Assembly (NCBI GenBank): GCA_014904985.1 | Contig: MU128948.1 | Location: forward strand, 6,061-20,424 | DNA from: Hydnum rufescens UP504 | Lineage: Eukaryota; Basidiomycota; Agaricomycetes; Cantharellales; Hydnaceae | Reading direction: 5' to 3' | DNA: 14,364 nucleotides | In this document: positions 1 through 6,087 of the stretch, piece by piece | How the letters are laid out: each line of letters starts with the position of its first letter | Numbering within the stretch: position 1 is the first letter of the stretch | The notes under the pieces: generated by a model | What the model was told of the DNA's origin: nothing | The model's input: the letters and a program-made list of their open reading frames with translations, nothing else | Databases searched by the model: none | Program-made: the position numbers and the translations under genes

Positions 1-449
1 GGAATAAATAATATAATAATTATTCCAATAAAATGCGAGAAAGAAGAAAATAAAGAGCAGAGCTCAATAAGCATGGAGCTAATTGCAGATGGATTGGCCA
101 CTTTCTATGCATCAGAATGGCCAAATTAAATATAGTAATTTTATATAACACTCTACGTGGCGATTGATTATCTCGGACGATTCTCGCATTTTCAATTTTT
201 CACGCCTCAATTCCTAATAGGGATTGAAGGCGTGAAAATTGAAAAATGCGAGAATCGTCCGAGATAATCAATCGCCCACGTAGAGTGTATATATAAAAAT
301 TACTATATTTAAATTTGGCCAATTCTTGATGCATAGAAGTGGCCCAATCCACTCTGCAATTAGCCATCTCATGCCTTATTGAGCTCTGACTCTTTATTTC
401 TTCTTCTTCGCATTTATTGGATAAATATTTATTATATATTATCTATTCC
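1..449. repeat. Large fold-back palindrome, MITE-like element
   Basis: The left arm (1 to about 212) is nearly the reverse complement of the right arm (about 222 to 449), with the centre at CCTAATAGG (213-221). The pairing can be followed from the centre (CACGCC / GGCGTG), through the arms either side of 150-190 and 240-285, to the ends, where GGAATA at position 1 matches TATTCC ending at 449. Arms of more than 200 bp with almost no loop are typical of fold-back or MITE-type elements. No coding frame is visible. The left end sits on the window edge, so a target duplication cannot be checked and the element may start a few bases earlier. It directly abuts the leader repeat at 451. Confidence 0.85.
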
Positions 450-450
450 A

Positions 451-545
451 TATCTACATGCTTGCTATTGATGTGTGCTGTGCTTGTAGCGCCAGCACTT
501 GGCGCTTCCTGAGTATCGGCAATTGCCAGTTGAATTTCACATCTT
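451..545 (+). repeat. Array leader repeat, copy 1
   Basis: This stretch, starting TATCTACATGCTTGCTATT, is repeated almost unchanged at 2327-2424. Both copies are followed by the first hairpin A and the first intron of an array block, so I read it as the 5' leader of the block. It carries small inverted repeats (GCGCCAGCACTTGGCGC and GGCAATTGCC). An ATG at 459 opens a frame that is conserved with copy 2 for about 15 codons and then differs because this copy has one G fewer in the TTGGGCGC stretch. Function unknown. Confidence 0.8.
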
Positions 546-597
546 CTTTTTCATCTCCGCAACCACAACAACGAACCGCCCGAAAAGGCAAGCGTGG

Positions 598-737
598 ACC
601 ACACACCCACACAGCGGGTGTGTGGTCATAAGGTGAGTTTTTTTTTGCTTGTAGATACGACGGCGCAAAAAGAGCAGCAAAGCTGTCTTTTTGCGCCTCT
701 TTGAATCTTTTTACTAACATATCTTGTATTCTTCTAG
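598..737 (+). other. Hairpin-intron unit 1
   Basis: Hairpin A (598-626, arms ACCACACACCC / GGGTGTGTGGT) is followed 6 nt later by a donor-like AAG|GTGAGT. The intron-like segment 633-737 (105 nt) contains hairpin B (662-697, GGCGCAAAAAGAGCAGC arm, right arm one C short), a branch-point-like CTAAC (714-718) and the acceptor TTCTAG ending at 737. All four signals are in the order and spacing of a fungal spliceosomal intron. Splicing itself is inferred. Confidence 0.75.
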
Positions 738-1101
738 ATTGAGGCCTGGGGTCTAAGGCACGACGAAAACCCATGAAACGAGGGCCCAAACGCAACACCT
801 GAACGAAACCCAAATGATGCGACATACAGCAATGGCCCCACCACACGACATACGGCATGCACCAATGACGTGACATACGGCACCACGCCCACAATGCAAC
901 ACACGCAACCACACCGACGCGACACACGCATCACAGCCAACGGACACAATACACGGCACCATGCCAAACTCGACACTGCAACGTGCCAAACGCGCGATAC
1001 ACGGCAACGCCAAACGACGTCAATACACTGCAACCGCAAATGAGGACGCGACATAGGTAACGGGCAAACGAGACGCGACCACGCCATATGAGGCCCCAGG
1101 A
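738..1101 (+). other. C/A-rich exon-like spacer, array block 1
   Basis: The segment between intron 1 and hairpin A2 is C/A-rich and T-poor on the + strand, with a loosely repeated word of the type CCAAATGAxGACGCGACA. All three forward frames meet a stop soon after the acceptor (TGA or TAA within about 40 nt), so it is not coding as it stands. Long minus-strand open frames here are products of the T-poor composition and look like no protein family. Related spacers occur in every unit. Confidence 0.6.
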
Positions 1102-1244
1102 ACCACACACCGCCATGGCGGGTGTGTTGTCCTATTTAAGGTGAGTCACCACCCCCGTAGCTACAACCGCGCAAAAAGAGCAGCAAAAGCTGCTCTTTTT
1201 GCATGGTGTTTAAACCTCAACTAATTATAAACTTTCTATTATAG
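1102..1244 (+). other. Hairpin-intron unit 2
   Basis: Hairpin A (1102-1130, GCCATGGC at its tip) lies 10 nt before AAG|GTGAGT. The intron-like segment 1141-1244 (104 nt) holds hairpin B (1171-1202, perfect 14-nt arms), CTAAT (1221-1225) and an acceptor TAG at 1242-1244. Unit 2 and its downstream exon are the counterpart of the unit at 5415-5560. Confidence 0.75.
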
Positions 1245-1369
1245 GTCTTTTACTTCGCCCAACGAATACCCGATGCAACCCCCCCCCCTCCTGACCCCGC
1301 CATCAAACTCCGAACGACGGGGTCCTGGGGGACCCACAAACCGCCGTACATGAGCGGAGTACAGTCCCA

Positions 1370-1521
1370 GTACCCCACACCGCTGCAGCGGGTGTGGGTA
1401 CTACAAGGTATTTTATATTATTTTATTTCTTATTCTCGTGGCGCAAAAAGCAGCATATGCGCTCTTTCATTGCATTCATCATTTTTTACTAACACTATTA
1501 TTATTCTCTATACCTGGCCAG
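1370..1521 (+). other. Hairpin-intron unit 3, acceptor damaged
   Basis: Hairpin A (1370-1401) has an outer stem GTACCCCACAC pairing with GTGTGGGTAC, unlike unit 1 but changed on both arms. Donor CAAG|GTATTT is at 1408. Hairpin B (1443-1473) is degenerate, with several unpaired positions. CTAAC is at 1489-1493, but the expected TTCTAG reads CTCTATAC, so the usual acceptor is lost. The next usable AG is CAG at 1519-1521. It reads as a decaying copy of the unit. Confidence 0.6.
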
Positions 1522-1652
1522 AACCCGCCGAACCCCGACCATAAACCCACGGAACAACACGCCGCAACGAAACCGTGAATGACCCCCACAAACGAAAACT
1601 GCAGGTAGACTATACAACCCACCGTACGTACGGACCCGTAGTACAGGCCTCA

Positions 1653-1805
1653 GTACCTGACACCCGCTGCAGCGGGTGTGGGTACTGCAAGGTCAGTTTT
1701 CTTTTCCTTTTTATTTTTATTCTTGTGGCACAAAAAGAGCAGTTTAAGCTGCTCTTTTTGCGCTGCATTACTGTTCAACTAACCTTTCATTTTAAATTCC
1801 TCTAG
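1653..1805 (+). other. Hairpin-intron unit 4
   Basis: Hairpin A (1653-1685, perfect centre CACCCGCTGCAGCGGGTG) is followed 6 nt later by CAAG|GTCAGT. The intron-like segment 1692-1805 (114 nt) contains hairpin B (1728-1763), CTAAC (1779-1783) and CTCTAG ending at 1805. The exon that follows begins ATCCTGAACC, as do the exons at 5844 and, in part, 8078. Confidence 0.72.
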
Positions 1806-1940
1806 ATCCTGAACCCGAACTCTGTTACACCCCAACCACAAACCCGCGAATGACGCTCCACAAACGAAAACCGTGAACAAGCGCCACGAACGAAAATCTG
1901 CTCCCCCGAGGAGCCCCAAATTGACCCGGCCCTGACTGGG

Positions 1941-2042
1941 GCATATGGACCCCACCTGCTGCGGGGGTGTGGTGGGTATATGCAGGTGCATGGCCTGCAT
2001 GAACTATGCCCCCCCCTGGGGTGGCAAACCCCAGGGGGGGGG
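1941..2042 (+). repeat. Terminal hairpin A5 plus C-run/G-run hairpin D
   Basis: The last hairpin A of block 1 (1941-1983) has an extended outer stem, GCATATG with TATATGC, around a CCCCACC/GGTGGG core. No intron follows it. Instead a second inverted repeat, hairpin D (2009-2042), pairs a C8 run plus TGGGG with CCCCA plus a G9 run around a TGGCAAA loop. The pair is repeated at 5982-6087, so it is a fixed 3' module of one block type. Confidence 0.8.
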
Positions 2043-2285
2043 ATAATATGTATATAGCGTAATATGTATATAATAATAAGTAATAATAATAATAATATAA
2101 ATAGTAAACAAACAATAGTAAATAAACAAATAATCTAGCACAGCCATGGATTGGCTGATAGATGGCCAAAAAAACTGAATATGGAATGGCTTGATTCGCC
2201 GAAAGGTCTCGGGGACCTCTAGGTACCATTTTCTGCCCCGAAAGTGGTACCTAAATTAGGTCCCCTATGTGACTGACCAGCTGAG
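2043..2285 (+). repeat. Array tail module with hairpin C, copy 1
   Basis: An AT-rich run (2043-2133, GTATATA and AATAAT repeats) leads into a CAGCCATGGATTGGC segment and then hairpin C at 2211-2265. The arms of hairpin C are GGGGACCTcTAGGTACCA and TGGTACCTAAATTAGGTCCCC around a TTTTCTGCCCCGAAAG loop. It ends with TGACTGACCAGCTGAG. The same order recurs at 6088-6301, and hairpin C with TGACTGACCA also occurs at 4921-4986, marking the end of array blocks. Confidence 0.8.
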
Positions 2286-2326
2286 TAAAAAATTTCGAAA
2301 CAGTGCATCATCTACCTTTTTTTTTA

Positions 2327-2424
2327 TATCTACATGCTTGCTATTAATGTGTGCTGTGCTTGTAGCGCCAGCACTTGGGCGCTTCTTGAATATCGGCAAT
2401 TGCCGGCGTTGAATTTCGCAACTA
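2327..2424 (+). repeat. Array leader repeat, copy 2
   Basis: Second copy of the leader at 451-545. An ATG at 2334 opens a frame that stays open to the next donor: 2334-2564 is 231 nt, 77 codons, ending exactly at CAT AAG|GTAAGT in phase 0. The N-terminus MLAINVCCACSAS is conserved with copy 1 apart from N to D. If the next intron is spliced, the frame ends after 11 more codons at TGA in exon 2668, giving an 88-residue product rich in T, A and H. No family is recognised and coding is unproven. Confidence 0.7.
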
Positions 2425-2527
2425 CGCAGCCACACCCAGCAACAGAAAGGCGACCGCACAACCACGACACAACAGCAACAGCAACAGCAGCAACAGCAGC
2501 AGCCCTAGCGCACGACCACGACCACAT

Positions 2528-2667
2528 GACCACACACCCGCTGAGGCGGTGCTGTGGTCATAAGGTAAGTTTGTCTCAATACATACAATAGCGCAAAAAG
2601 AGTAGCGCAAGCTACTCTTTTTGCGCTGCTGTGAATTTTTATACTAACATAGCCTTTATTATTCCAG
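2528..2667 (+). other. Hairpin-intron unit 6
   Basis: Hairpin A (2528-2559, outer stem GACCACA with TGTGGTC) is 5 nt before AAG|GTAAGT. The intron-like segment 2565-2667 (103 nt) contains hairpin B (2590-2627), whose arms read GAGTAGC and GCTACTC where most copies have GAGCAGC and GCTGCTC, a matched two-sided change. CTAAC is at 2644-2648 and the acceptor ATTCCAG ends at 2667. This is the first intron after leader copy 2. Confidence 0.78.
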
Positions 2668-2715
2668 ACCAAAACCAAAAACAAACGACAGGCCACCCAA
2701 TGAGTGGCCCCAGGA

Positions 2716-2757
2716 ACCACACCCGCTGCAGCGGGTGTGGTCCTATTTAAGGTGAGT
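2716..2757 (+). other. Truncated unit 7: hairpin A and donor, no intron body
   Basis: Hairpin A (2716-2741) is a perfect 26-nt palindrome. Ten nt later comes AAG|GTGAGT at 2752, but no hairpin B, branch point or acceptor follows before the next exon-like C/A-rich stretch (GAAACGAAACG repeats, about 2791-2900). The intron body appears to have been deleted, leaving an orphan donor. Confidence 0.7.
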
Positions 2758-2915
2758 CTCCCGATTGGCCAGGGCCCAGTGGAAATACGCAAAACCACGC
2801 GAAACGAAACGAAACGAAGCCAAACGAAACGACGCCCAACCCCACGCCAAACCCAACGAAACCACGCCACACCCAACGAAACAACGCCAAGCGAAAACGC
2901 GAGAGGTGGCCACGC

Positions 2916-3055
2916 GAACCACACACCCGCTGCGGCGGGTGTGTGGTTCTATACAATGTAAGTAATCTTGTGCACCCCAACGGCGCAAAAAGAGCAGCAA
3001 ATGCTGCTCTTTTTGCGCTGGTTTTAATTTTTTAACTGATAATGTTTTATTCTAG
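2916..3055 (+). other. Hairpin-intron unit 8
   Basis: Hairpin A (2916-2949) has perfectly paired 15-nt arms, GAACCACACACCCGC and GCGGGTGTGTGGTTC. Donor CAAT|GTAAGT begins the intron-like segment 2958-3055 (98 nt), with hairpin B (2983-3018, perfect 16-nt arms), a CTGAT branch-like site (3036-3040) and TCTAG ending at 3055. Confidence 0.78.
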
Positions 3056-3154
3056 GTATCACCACAAATGAAGACCCATGGAGCGAGCCCCCCCCCCGAG
3101 ATCAAACTCCCGCAAAACGAGACCCGTGAGCGACAATGCGCCAAACGAAGCCAC

Positions 3155-3306
3155 GAACCACACACCCGCATGGTAGCGGGTGTGTGGTTCTATACAAGAT
3201 AAGTAATTAGTGCACCCCCCCCCCTCACCAACGCAAAAAGAGCAGCCCTTGCTGCTCTTTTTGCGTTTGTTTTAATTTTTAACTAATAGATTCTCTATTA
3301 TTCTAG
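3155..3306 (+). other. Hairpin-intron unit 9, donor GT changed to AT
   Basis: Hairpin A (3155-3190) has the GAACCACACACCCGC outer stem of unit 8. At the donor position the sequence is CAAG|ATAAGT (3199) in place of GTAAGT. The acceptor is an ordinary TTCTAG (3306), not the AC of AT-AC introns. Hairpin B (3231-3266) is perfect, with ACGC / GCGT ends, and the branch-like CTAAT is at 3283-3287. I read it as a unit that has lost its donor by G to A change. Confidence 0.65.
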
Positions 3307-3437
3307 GCTATCGCCTGAACCACCCGCCAAACGAACCCCCTCTCCGGGAAATGACAACGCAACGCGCCAAGGAACACCCCCCAGACGAAACCCGGGACCG
3401 AGAACGCACGACGCGGGGCCCCAGGGACCCCAGACGA

Positions 3438-3565
3438 ACCACACCCGCTTCGGCGGGTGTGTGATAATTCTAAGGTAAATACAACCACGCAAAAGGAGCA
3501 GCGTACGCTGCTCCTTTTGCGTGGCTCTTCTTTTTTTTCTTTTACTAACATATTTACTATTCTAG
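3438..3565 (+). other. Hairpin-intron unit 10
   Basis: Hairpin A (3438-3465) pairs ACCACACCCGC with GCGGGTGTG around TTCG, so the RNA would carry a C(UUCG)G tetraloop. Donor TAAG|GTAAAT starts the intron-like segment 3475-3565 (91 nt). Hairpin B (3485-3524) is a perfect 40-nt palindrome and uses AAAAGGAG / CTCCTTTT in place of AAAAAGAG / CTCTTTTT. CTAAC is at 3545-3549 and TCTAG ends at 3565. Confidence 0.78.
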
Positions 3566-3739
3566 ATGGTCAAGCAAAATGACAACCCGCCGAACGAACC
3601 CGCCCAACTCCCCCCTGGGAATGATGATGCGACCTGCCAAAACAACACGTGCCAAACGAAACACGCCAACGACGACCGGCCAGACCAAACCCAAGAGAGT
3701 ACCACACACCCGCTTCGGCGGGTGTGTGGTAATTTTAAG
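3566..3739 (+). other. Exon-like segment with PNE-type repeats
   Basis: The 174-nt segment between intron 10 and intron 11 is open in at least two forward frames. One begins at ATG 3566 and reads MVKQNDNPPNEPAQLPPGND. The alternative frame joins, across introns 9 and 10, with open frames in the exons at 3056-3198 and 3307-3474, giving about 161 codons if unit 9 were spliced. Because the + strand is T-poor, stops are rare by chance, so openness alone is weak evidence for protein. No family is recognised. Confidence 0.35.
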
Positions 3740-3840
3740 GTGAGTACAACCGCGCAAGAGGAGCAGCGTACGCTGCTCCTTTTGCGTGGCTTCTCTTGTT
3801 TTTTTTTTTTACTAACGTATTATTTATTATTTTATTTTGT
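3701..3840 (+). other. Hairpin-intron unit 11, acceptor missing
   Basis: Hairpin A (3701-3730) pairs 13-nt arms perfectly around TTCG, the C(UUCG)G tetraloop geometry. TAAG|GTGAGT begins at 3740, hairpin B lies at 3753-3786 with one G-T pair that is a G-U wobble only in a + strand RNA, and CTAAC is at 3812-3816. The expected YAG near 3840 reads TTTTGTCAT, so no acceptor is present at the normal distance. Confidence 0.65.
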
Positions 3841-3956
3841 CATCTGGACCTAACACCTGCGACCCCGCCGAATGAACACGAGAGAACGACGACCCACCCG
3901 CCAAACGAATCCCGCAAACAGCAACGAGTCGAAACCCCAACGCAAGCCCCGGACGA

Positions 3957-4100
3957 ACCCCACACCCGCTTCGGCGGGTGTGTGGTAATTTTAAGGTGAG
4001 TACAACCGCGCAAGAGGAGCAGCATACGCTGCTCCTTTTGCGTGGCTTTCCTTGTTTTTTTTTTTACTAACGTATTATTTATTATTTTATTTTGTCATTT
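3957..4100 (+). other. Hairpin-intron unit 12, acceptor missing
   Basis: A near tandem duplicate of unit 11. Hairpin A is at 3957-3986 (two mismatches in the outer stem, TTCG loop), donor TAAG|GTGAGT at 3996, hairpin B at 4009-4042 (loop ATAC instead of GTAC), CTAAC at 4067-4071. The acceptor region again reads TTTTGTCAT. Shared loss in units 11 and 12 shows the duplication came after the mutation. Confidence 0.65.
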
Positions 4101-4213
4101 GGACCCAACACCCGCGACCCCACCGAACGAACACGGGAGAACGACGACCCGCTCGCCAAACGAATCCCGCGAACAGCAACGAGTTGAAACCACGACGCAA
4201 GCCCGGACGAACC

Positions 4214-4352
4214 CCACACCCGCTCGAGCGGGTGTGGTAATCTTTAAGGTAAGTATATATGTACATGTCCGACTATGCAAAAGGAGCAGCAGGGGCTGCT
4301 CCTTTTGCCTGGTTTTTTCTTTTTTTAACTAACTTATTATTTATTATCATAG
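4214..4352 (+). other. Hairpin-intron unit 13
   Basis: Hairpin A (4214-4237) is a perfect 24-nt palindrome with CTCGAG at its centre. TAAG|GTAAGT begins the intron-like segment 4249-4352 (104 nt), with hairpin B (4277-4308, AAAAGGAG type), CTAAC (4329-4333) and TCATAG ending at 4352. Confidence 0.77.
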
Positions 4353-4465
4353 GTATTCTTCTGAACCCGCATCCCCCAACCGAAGCCACGACCCCGCCGA
4401 GTGAAAACACGCGACCATGGGTGAGGGGGAACCCCAACGGTGAAGCGCGAAATAATGTCCCCGGT

Positions 4466-4651
4466 ACCACACACCTGCCCAAGCGGGTGTGTGGTGCTAC
4501 TAGATACTAGATAGTTGTTATTTTAATTTTTTTGTTCTTTGATTCACATGGACAGTACCACACACCCGCTAGAGTGGGTGTGTGGTGCTACTAAGTAGTC
4601 TTTTTTTTATTTATTTCTACGGAGTACCACACACCAGAGTGGGTGTGTGGT
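4466..4651 (+). repeat. Three successive A hairpins without introns
   Basis: Hairpin A recurs at 4466-4495, 4557-4586 and 4626-4651 with no donor or hairpin B between them. Loops shorten along the series, the third lacking the CCGCT of the standard left arm (ACCACACACC AGAGT GGGTGTGTGGT). The stretches between are T-rich (runs of T, ATTTTTT) and may be remnants of intron 3' halves. They precede the AT-rich tail. Confidence 0.8.
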
Positions 4652-4986
4652 ATAATTTTAAATAAATAAATAAATAATAAGAATAAAACACGGGACTCCT
4701 GAATGAAACCCCACTGACCCGGGGTAGCATAAGTATAATATAGTGATAATAAATAAATAATTATAAATGGAAGATATTATCCCCGATAAGCCCGTATGGC
4801 CTGCTGCAAGTCTGAGATTCTCCAAGTCCCAGTTTCGGCCAATTTTCGGCCATTTCGGCCAATTCTGGTTCAGGAGGTGAAATCATAAAAATGGCCATTT
4901 CGGCCGAAATAGTGATGGGACCTACTTAGGTACCATTATCTGCCCCAGAAGTGGTACCTAACTAGGTAGGCTTAGATGACTGACCA
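4652..4986 (+). repeat. Array tail module with hairpin C, copy 2
   Basis: An AT-rich run (AATAAATAAATAAATAATAAG) leads to a GATAAGCCCGTATGGCC segment, then a cluster of TTTCGGCCAA words and TTTCGGCCGAAA, then hairpin C (4921-4970, CCTACTTAGGTACCA with TGGTACCTAACTAGGTAGG), ending ATGACTGACCA. The 4655-4833 part is present as an inverted copy at 13299-13460. AATAAA-like words could act as polyadenylation signals for a + strand transcript (inference). Confidence 0.75.
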
Positions 4987-5021
4987 AGGTGTTTTTACTA
5001 ATGTGCTTTTAATTATTCTAG
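4987..5021 (+). other. Orphan intron 3' end
   Basis: Directly after tail copy 2, the sequence reads TTTTTACTAATGTGC...TTATTCTAG, which is the branch point (CTAAT, 4998-5002) and acceptor (TAG, 5019-5021) part of a unit intron without hairpin A, donor or hairpin B. It marks a truncated start of the third array block. Confidence 0.65.
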
Positions 5022-5089
5022 CTGGGCCCTCGTCCAACGCACGATGGTAACCCACAAAATGACCGGAGCCCAAACACCCACACGACCCA

Positions 5090-5312
5090 CCAACGCAGCA
5101 CAGCAACGCGACATGCCAACGCAACGCGACACGCCACGCAACGTGACACGCCAACACAACGCGACATGCCATGCAATGCGACACACCACGCAACGCAACA
5201 CGCCACGCAACGCAACACGCCACGCAACGCAACACGCCAACGCAACACGCCAACGCAACACGCCACGCCAACGCGACACGCCAACGCAACACGCCACACC
5301 AACGCGCCCAGG
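5090..5312 (+). repeat. Degenerate minisatellite in exon-like segment
   Basis: Short tandem repeats of CCACGCAACGCAACACG (17 nt, three consecutive copies around 5186-5236) and the shorter CCAACGCAACACG alternate with variants. Long open frames in several phases and on the minus strand here follow from this C/A-rich composition and do not resemble known proteins. Confidence 0.8.
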
Positions 5313-5414
5313 GCATGACATGTGGCGCCACACCAAACGAGGATGCGACCGCATCAAATGGGGATGCAACCATGCCAAACGAGGACGCACCCACGCCTAA
5401 TGCGGGCGCCAGGA

Positions 5415-5560
5415 ATCACACCCGCCACGGCGGGTGTGTGGTCCTATGTAAGGTGAGTCCCCACCCCACCCAGTAGCTACACACACGCAAAAAGAGCAGC
5501 TTTCGCTGCTCTTTTTGCGTGGTGTTCAATTATTAACTTATTTAATTTCTTATCCTGTAG
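5415..5560 (+). other. Hairpin-intron unit 17
   Basis: Hairpin A (5415-5442, CACACCCGCC / GGCGGGTGTG) is 10 nt before AAG|GTGAGT. The intron-like segment 5453-5560 (108 nt) contains hairpin B (5485-5520, perfect with ACGC / GCGT ends) and ends CCTGTAG. The branch site is weak (ATTAACTT, no CTAAC). It is homologous to unit 2, as is the exon that follows (GTCTT...GCGAATACC in both). Confidence 0.68.
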
Positions 5561-5687
5561 GTCTTGACTCCTCTCGCAAGCGAATACCAATGCGAACCCC
5601 CCACAACCCCGCTTATCAACACCCGAACGACAGGGCACAGAGGATCCGTACGAACCGCCGTACGTACAGCCAGAGTACACGGCCCCA

Positions 5688-5843
5688 GTACCCCACACTC
5701 CCGCAGCGGGTGTGGGGTACTACAAGGTATGTTTTATTTTTTATTTTTATTTCTTATTCTTGTAGCGCAAAAAGAGCAGCATAAGCTGCTCTTTTTGTGC
5801 TGCATTACTGCTCTACTAATATTTTCATTATTTATTTCTTTAG
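5688..5843 (+). other. Hairpin-intron unit 18
   Basis: Hairpin A (5688-5720) has the GTACCCCACAC outer stem pairing with GTGTGGGGTAC, like units 3 and 4. CAAG|GTATGT begins the intron-like segment 5727-5843 (117 nt). Hairpin B (5765-5800) has one G-T pair, CTAAT is at 5816-5820, and CTTTAG ends at 5843. The upstream exon resembles that of unit 3, while this intron and the downstream exon resemble those of unit 4. Confidence 0.75.
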
Positions 5844-5981
5844 ATCCTGAACCAGAACCCCTGCAAGCCCCCAAGCAGAACCTGCCGAACGACACGGCAA
5901 ACAGTTACCGCGAACAAAGCCCCGCAAATGAAGACCGACTCCTTTGAGGGAGCGCCCAAATGGAATCGGCCCCTGACTGGG

Positions 5982-6087
5982 GCATATGAACCCCACCCGC
6001 TGCGGCGGGTGTGGTGGGTATATGCAGGTGCGTGGTCCGCATGAACCATGCCCCCCCCTGTGGTGGCAAACCCCAGGGGGGGGGGGG
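5982..6087 (+). repeat. Terminal hairpin A19 plus hairpin D, copy 2
   Basis: Copy of the 1941-2042 module. The hairpin A has the GCATATG / TATATGC outer stem around CACCCGCTGCGGCGGGTG (5982-6025), followed by hairpin D (6051-6087), a C8 run paired with a run of 12 G. No donor-intron follows. Confidence 0.8.

Noticed and set aside
1825..2229. Minus-strand 134-codon frame with a hydrophobic Y/L stretch
   Set aside because: The stretch is the translation of an AATAAT-type AT-rich run, and the frame overlaps hairpins A, D and C of the tail.
3199..3306. Unit 9 as an AT-AC (U12-type) intron
   Set aside because: The acceptor is TAG, the branch region is the ordinary CTAAT, and neighbouring homologous units have GTAAGT, so a point mutation is simpler.
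662..3524. Hairpin B as microRNA precursors
   Set aside because: Stems are only about 14-18 bp with tiny loops, too short for a Dicer-type precursor.
662..4308. Hairpin B followed by T runs resembles bacterial Rho-independent terminators
   Set aside because: The T run is inside the right arm of the stem, the hairpins are flanked by eukaryotic donor, branch-point and acceptor signals, and the surrounding transposons are fungal.
4972..5394. Minus-strand open frames of 94-140 codons over the minisatellite
   Set aside because: They are open in several phases because the + strand is T-poor, and the repetitive V/A/C/W/R product resembles no family.
598..6025. Regularly recurring palindromic repeats suggest a CRISPR array
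   Set aside because: Spacing is irregular (about 60-500 nt), two different hairpins alternate, spacers share vocabulary with each other and no cas genes are present.
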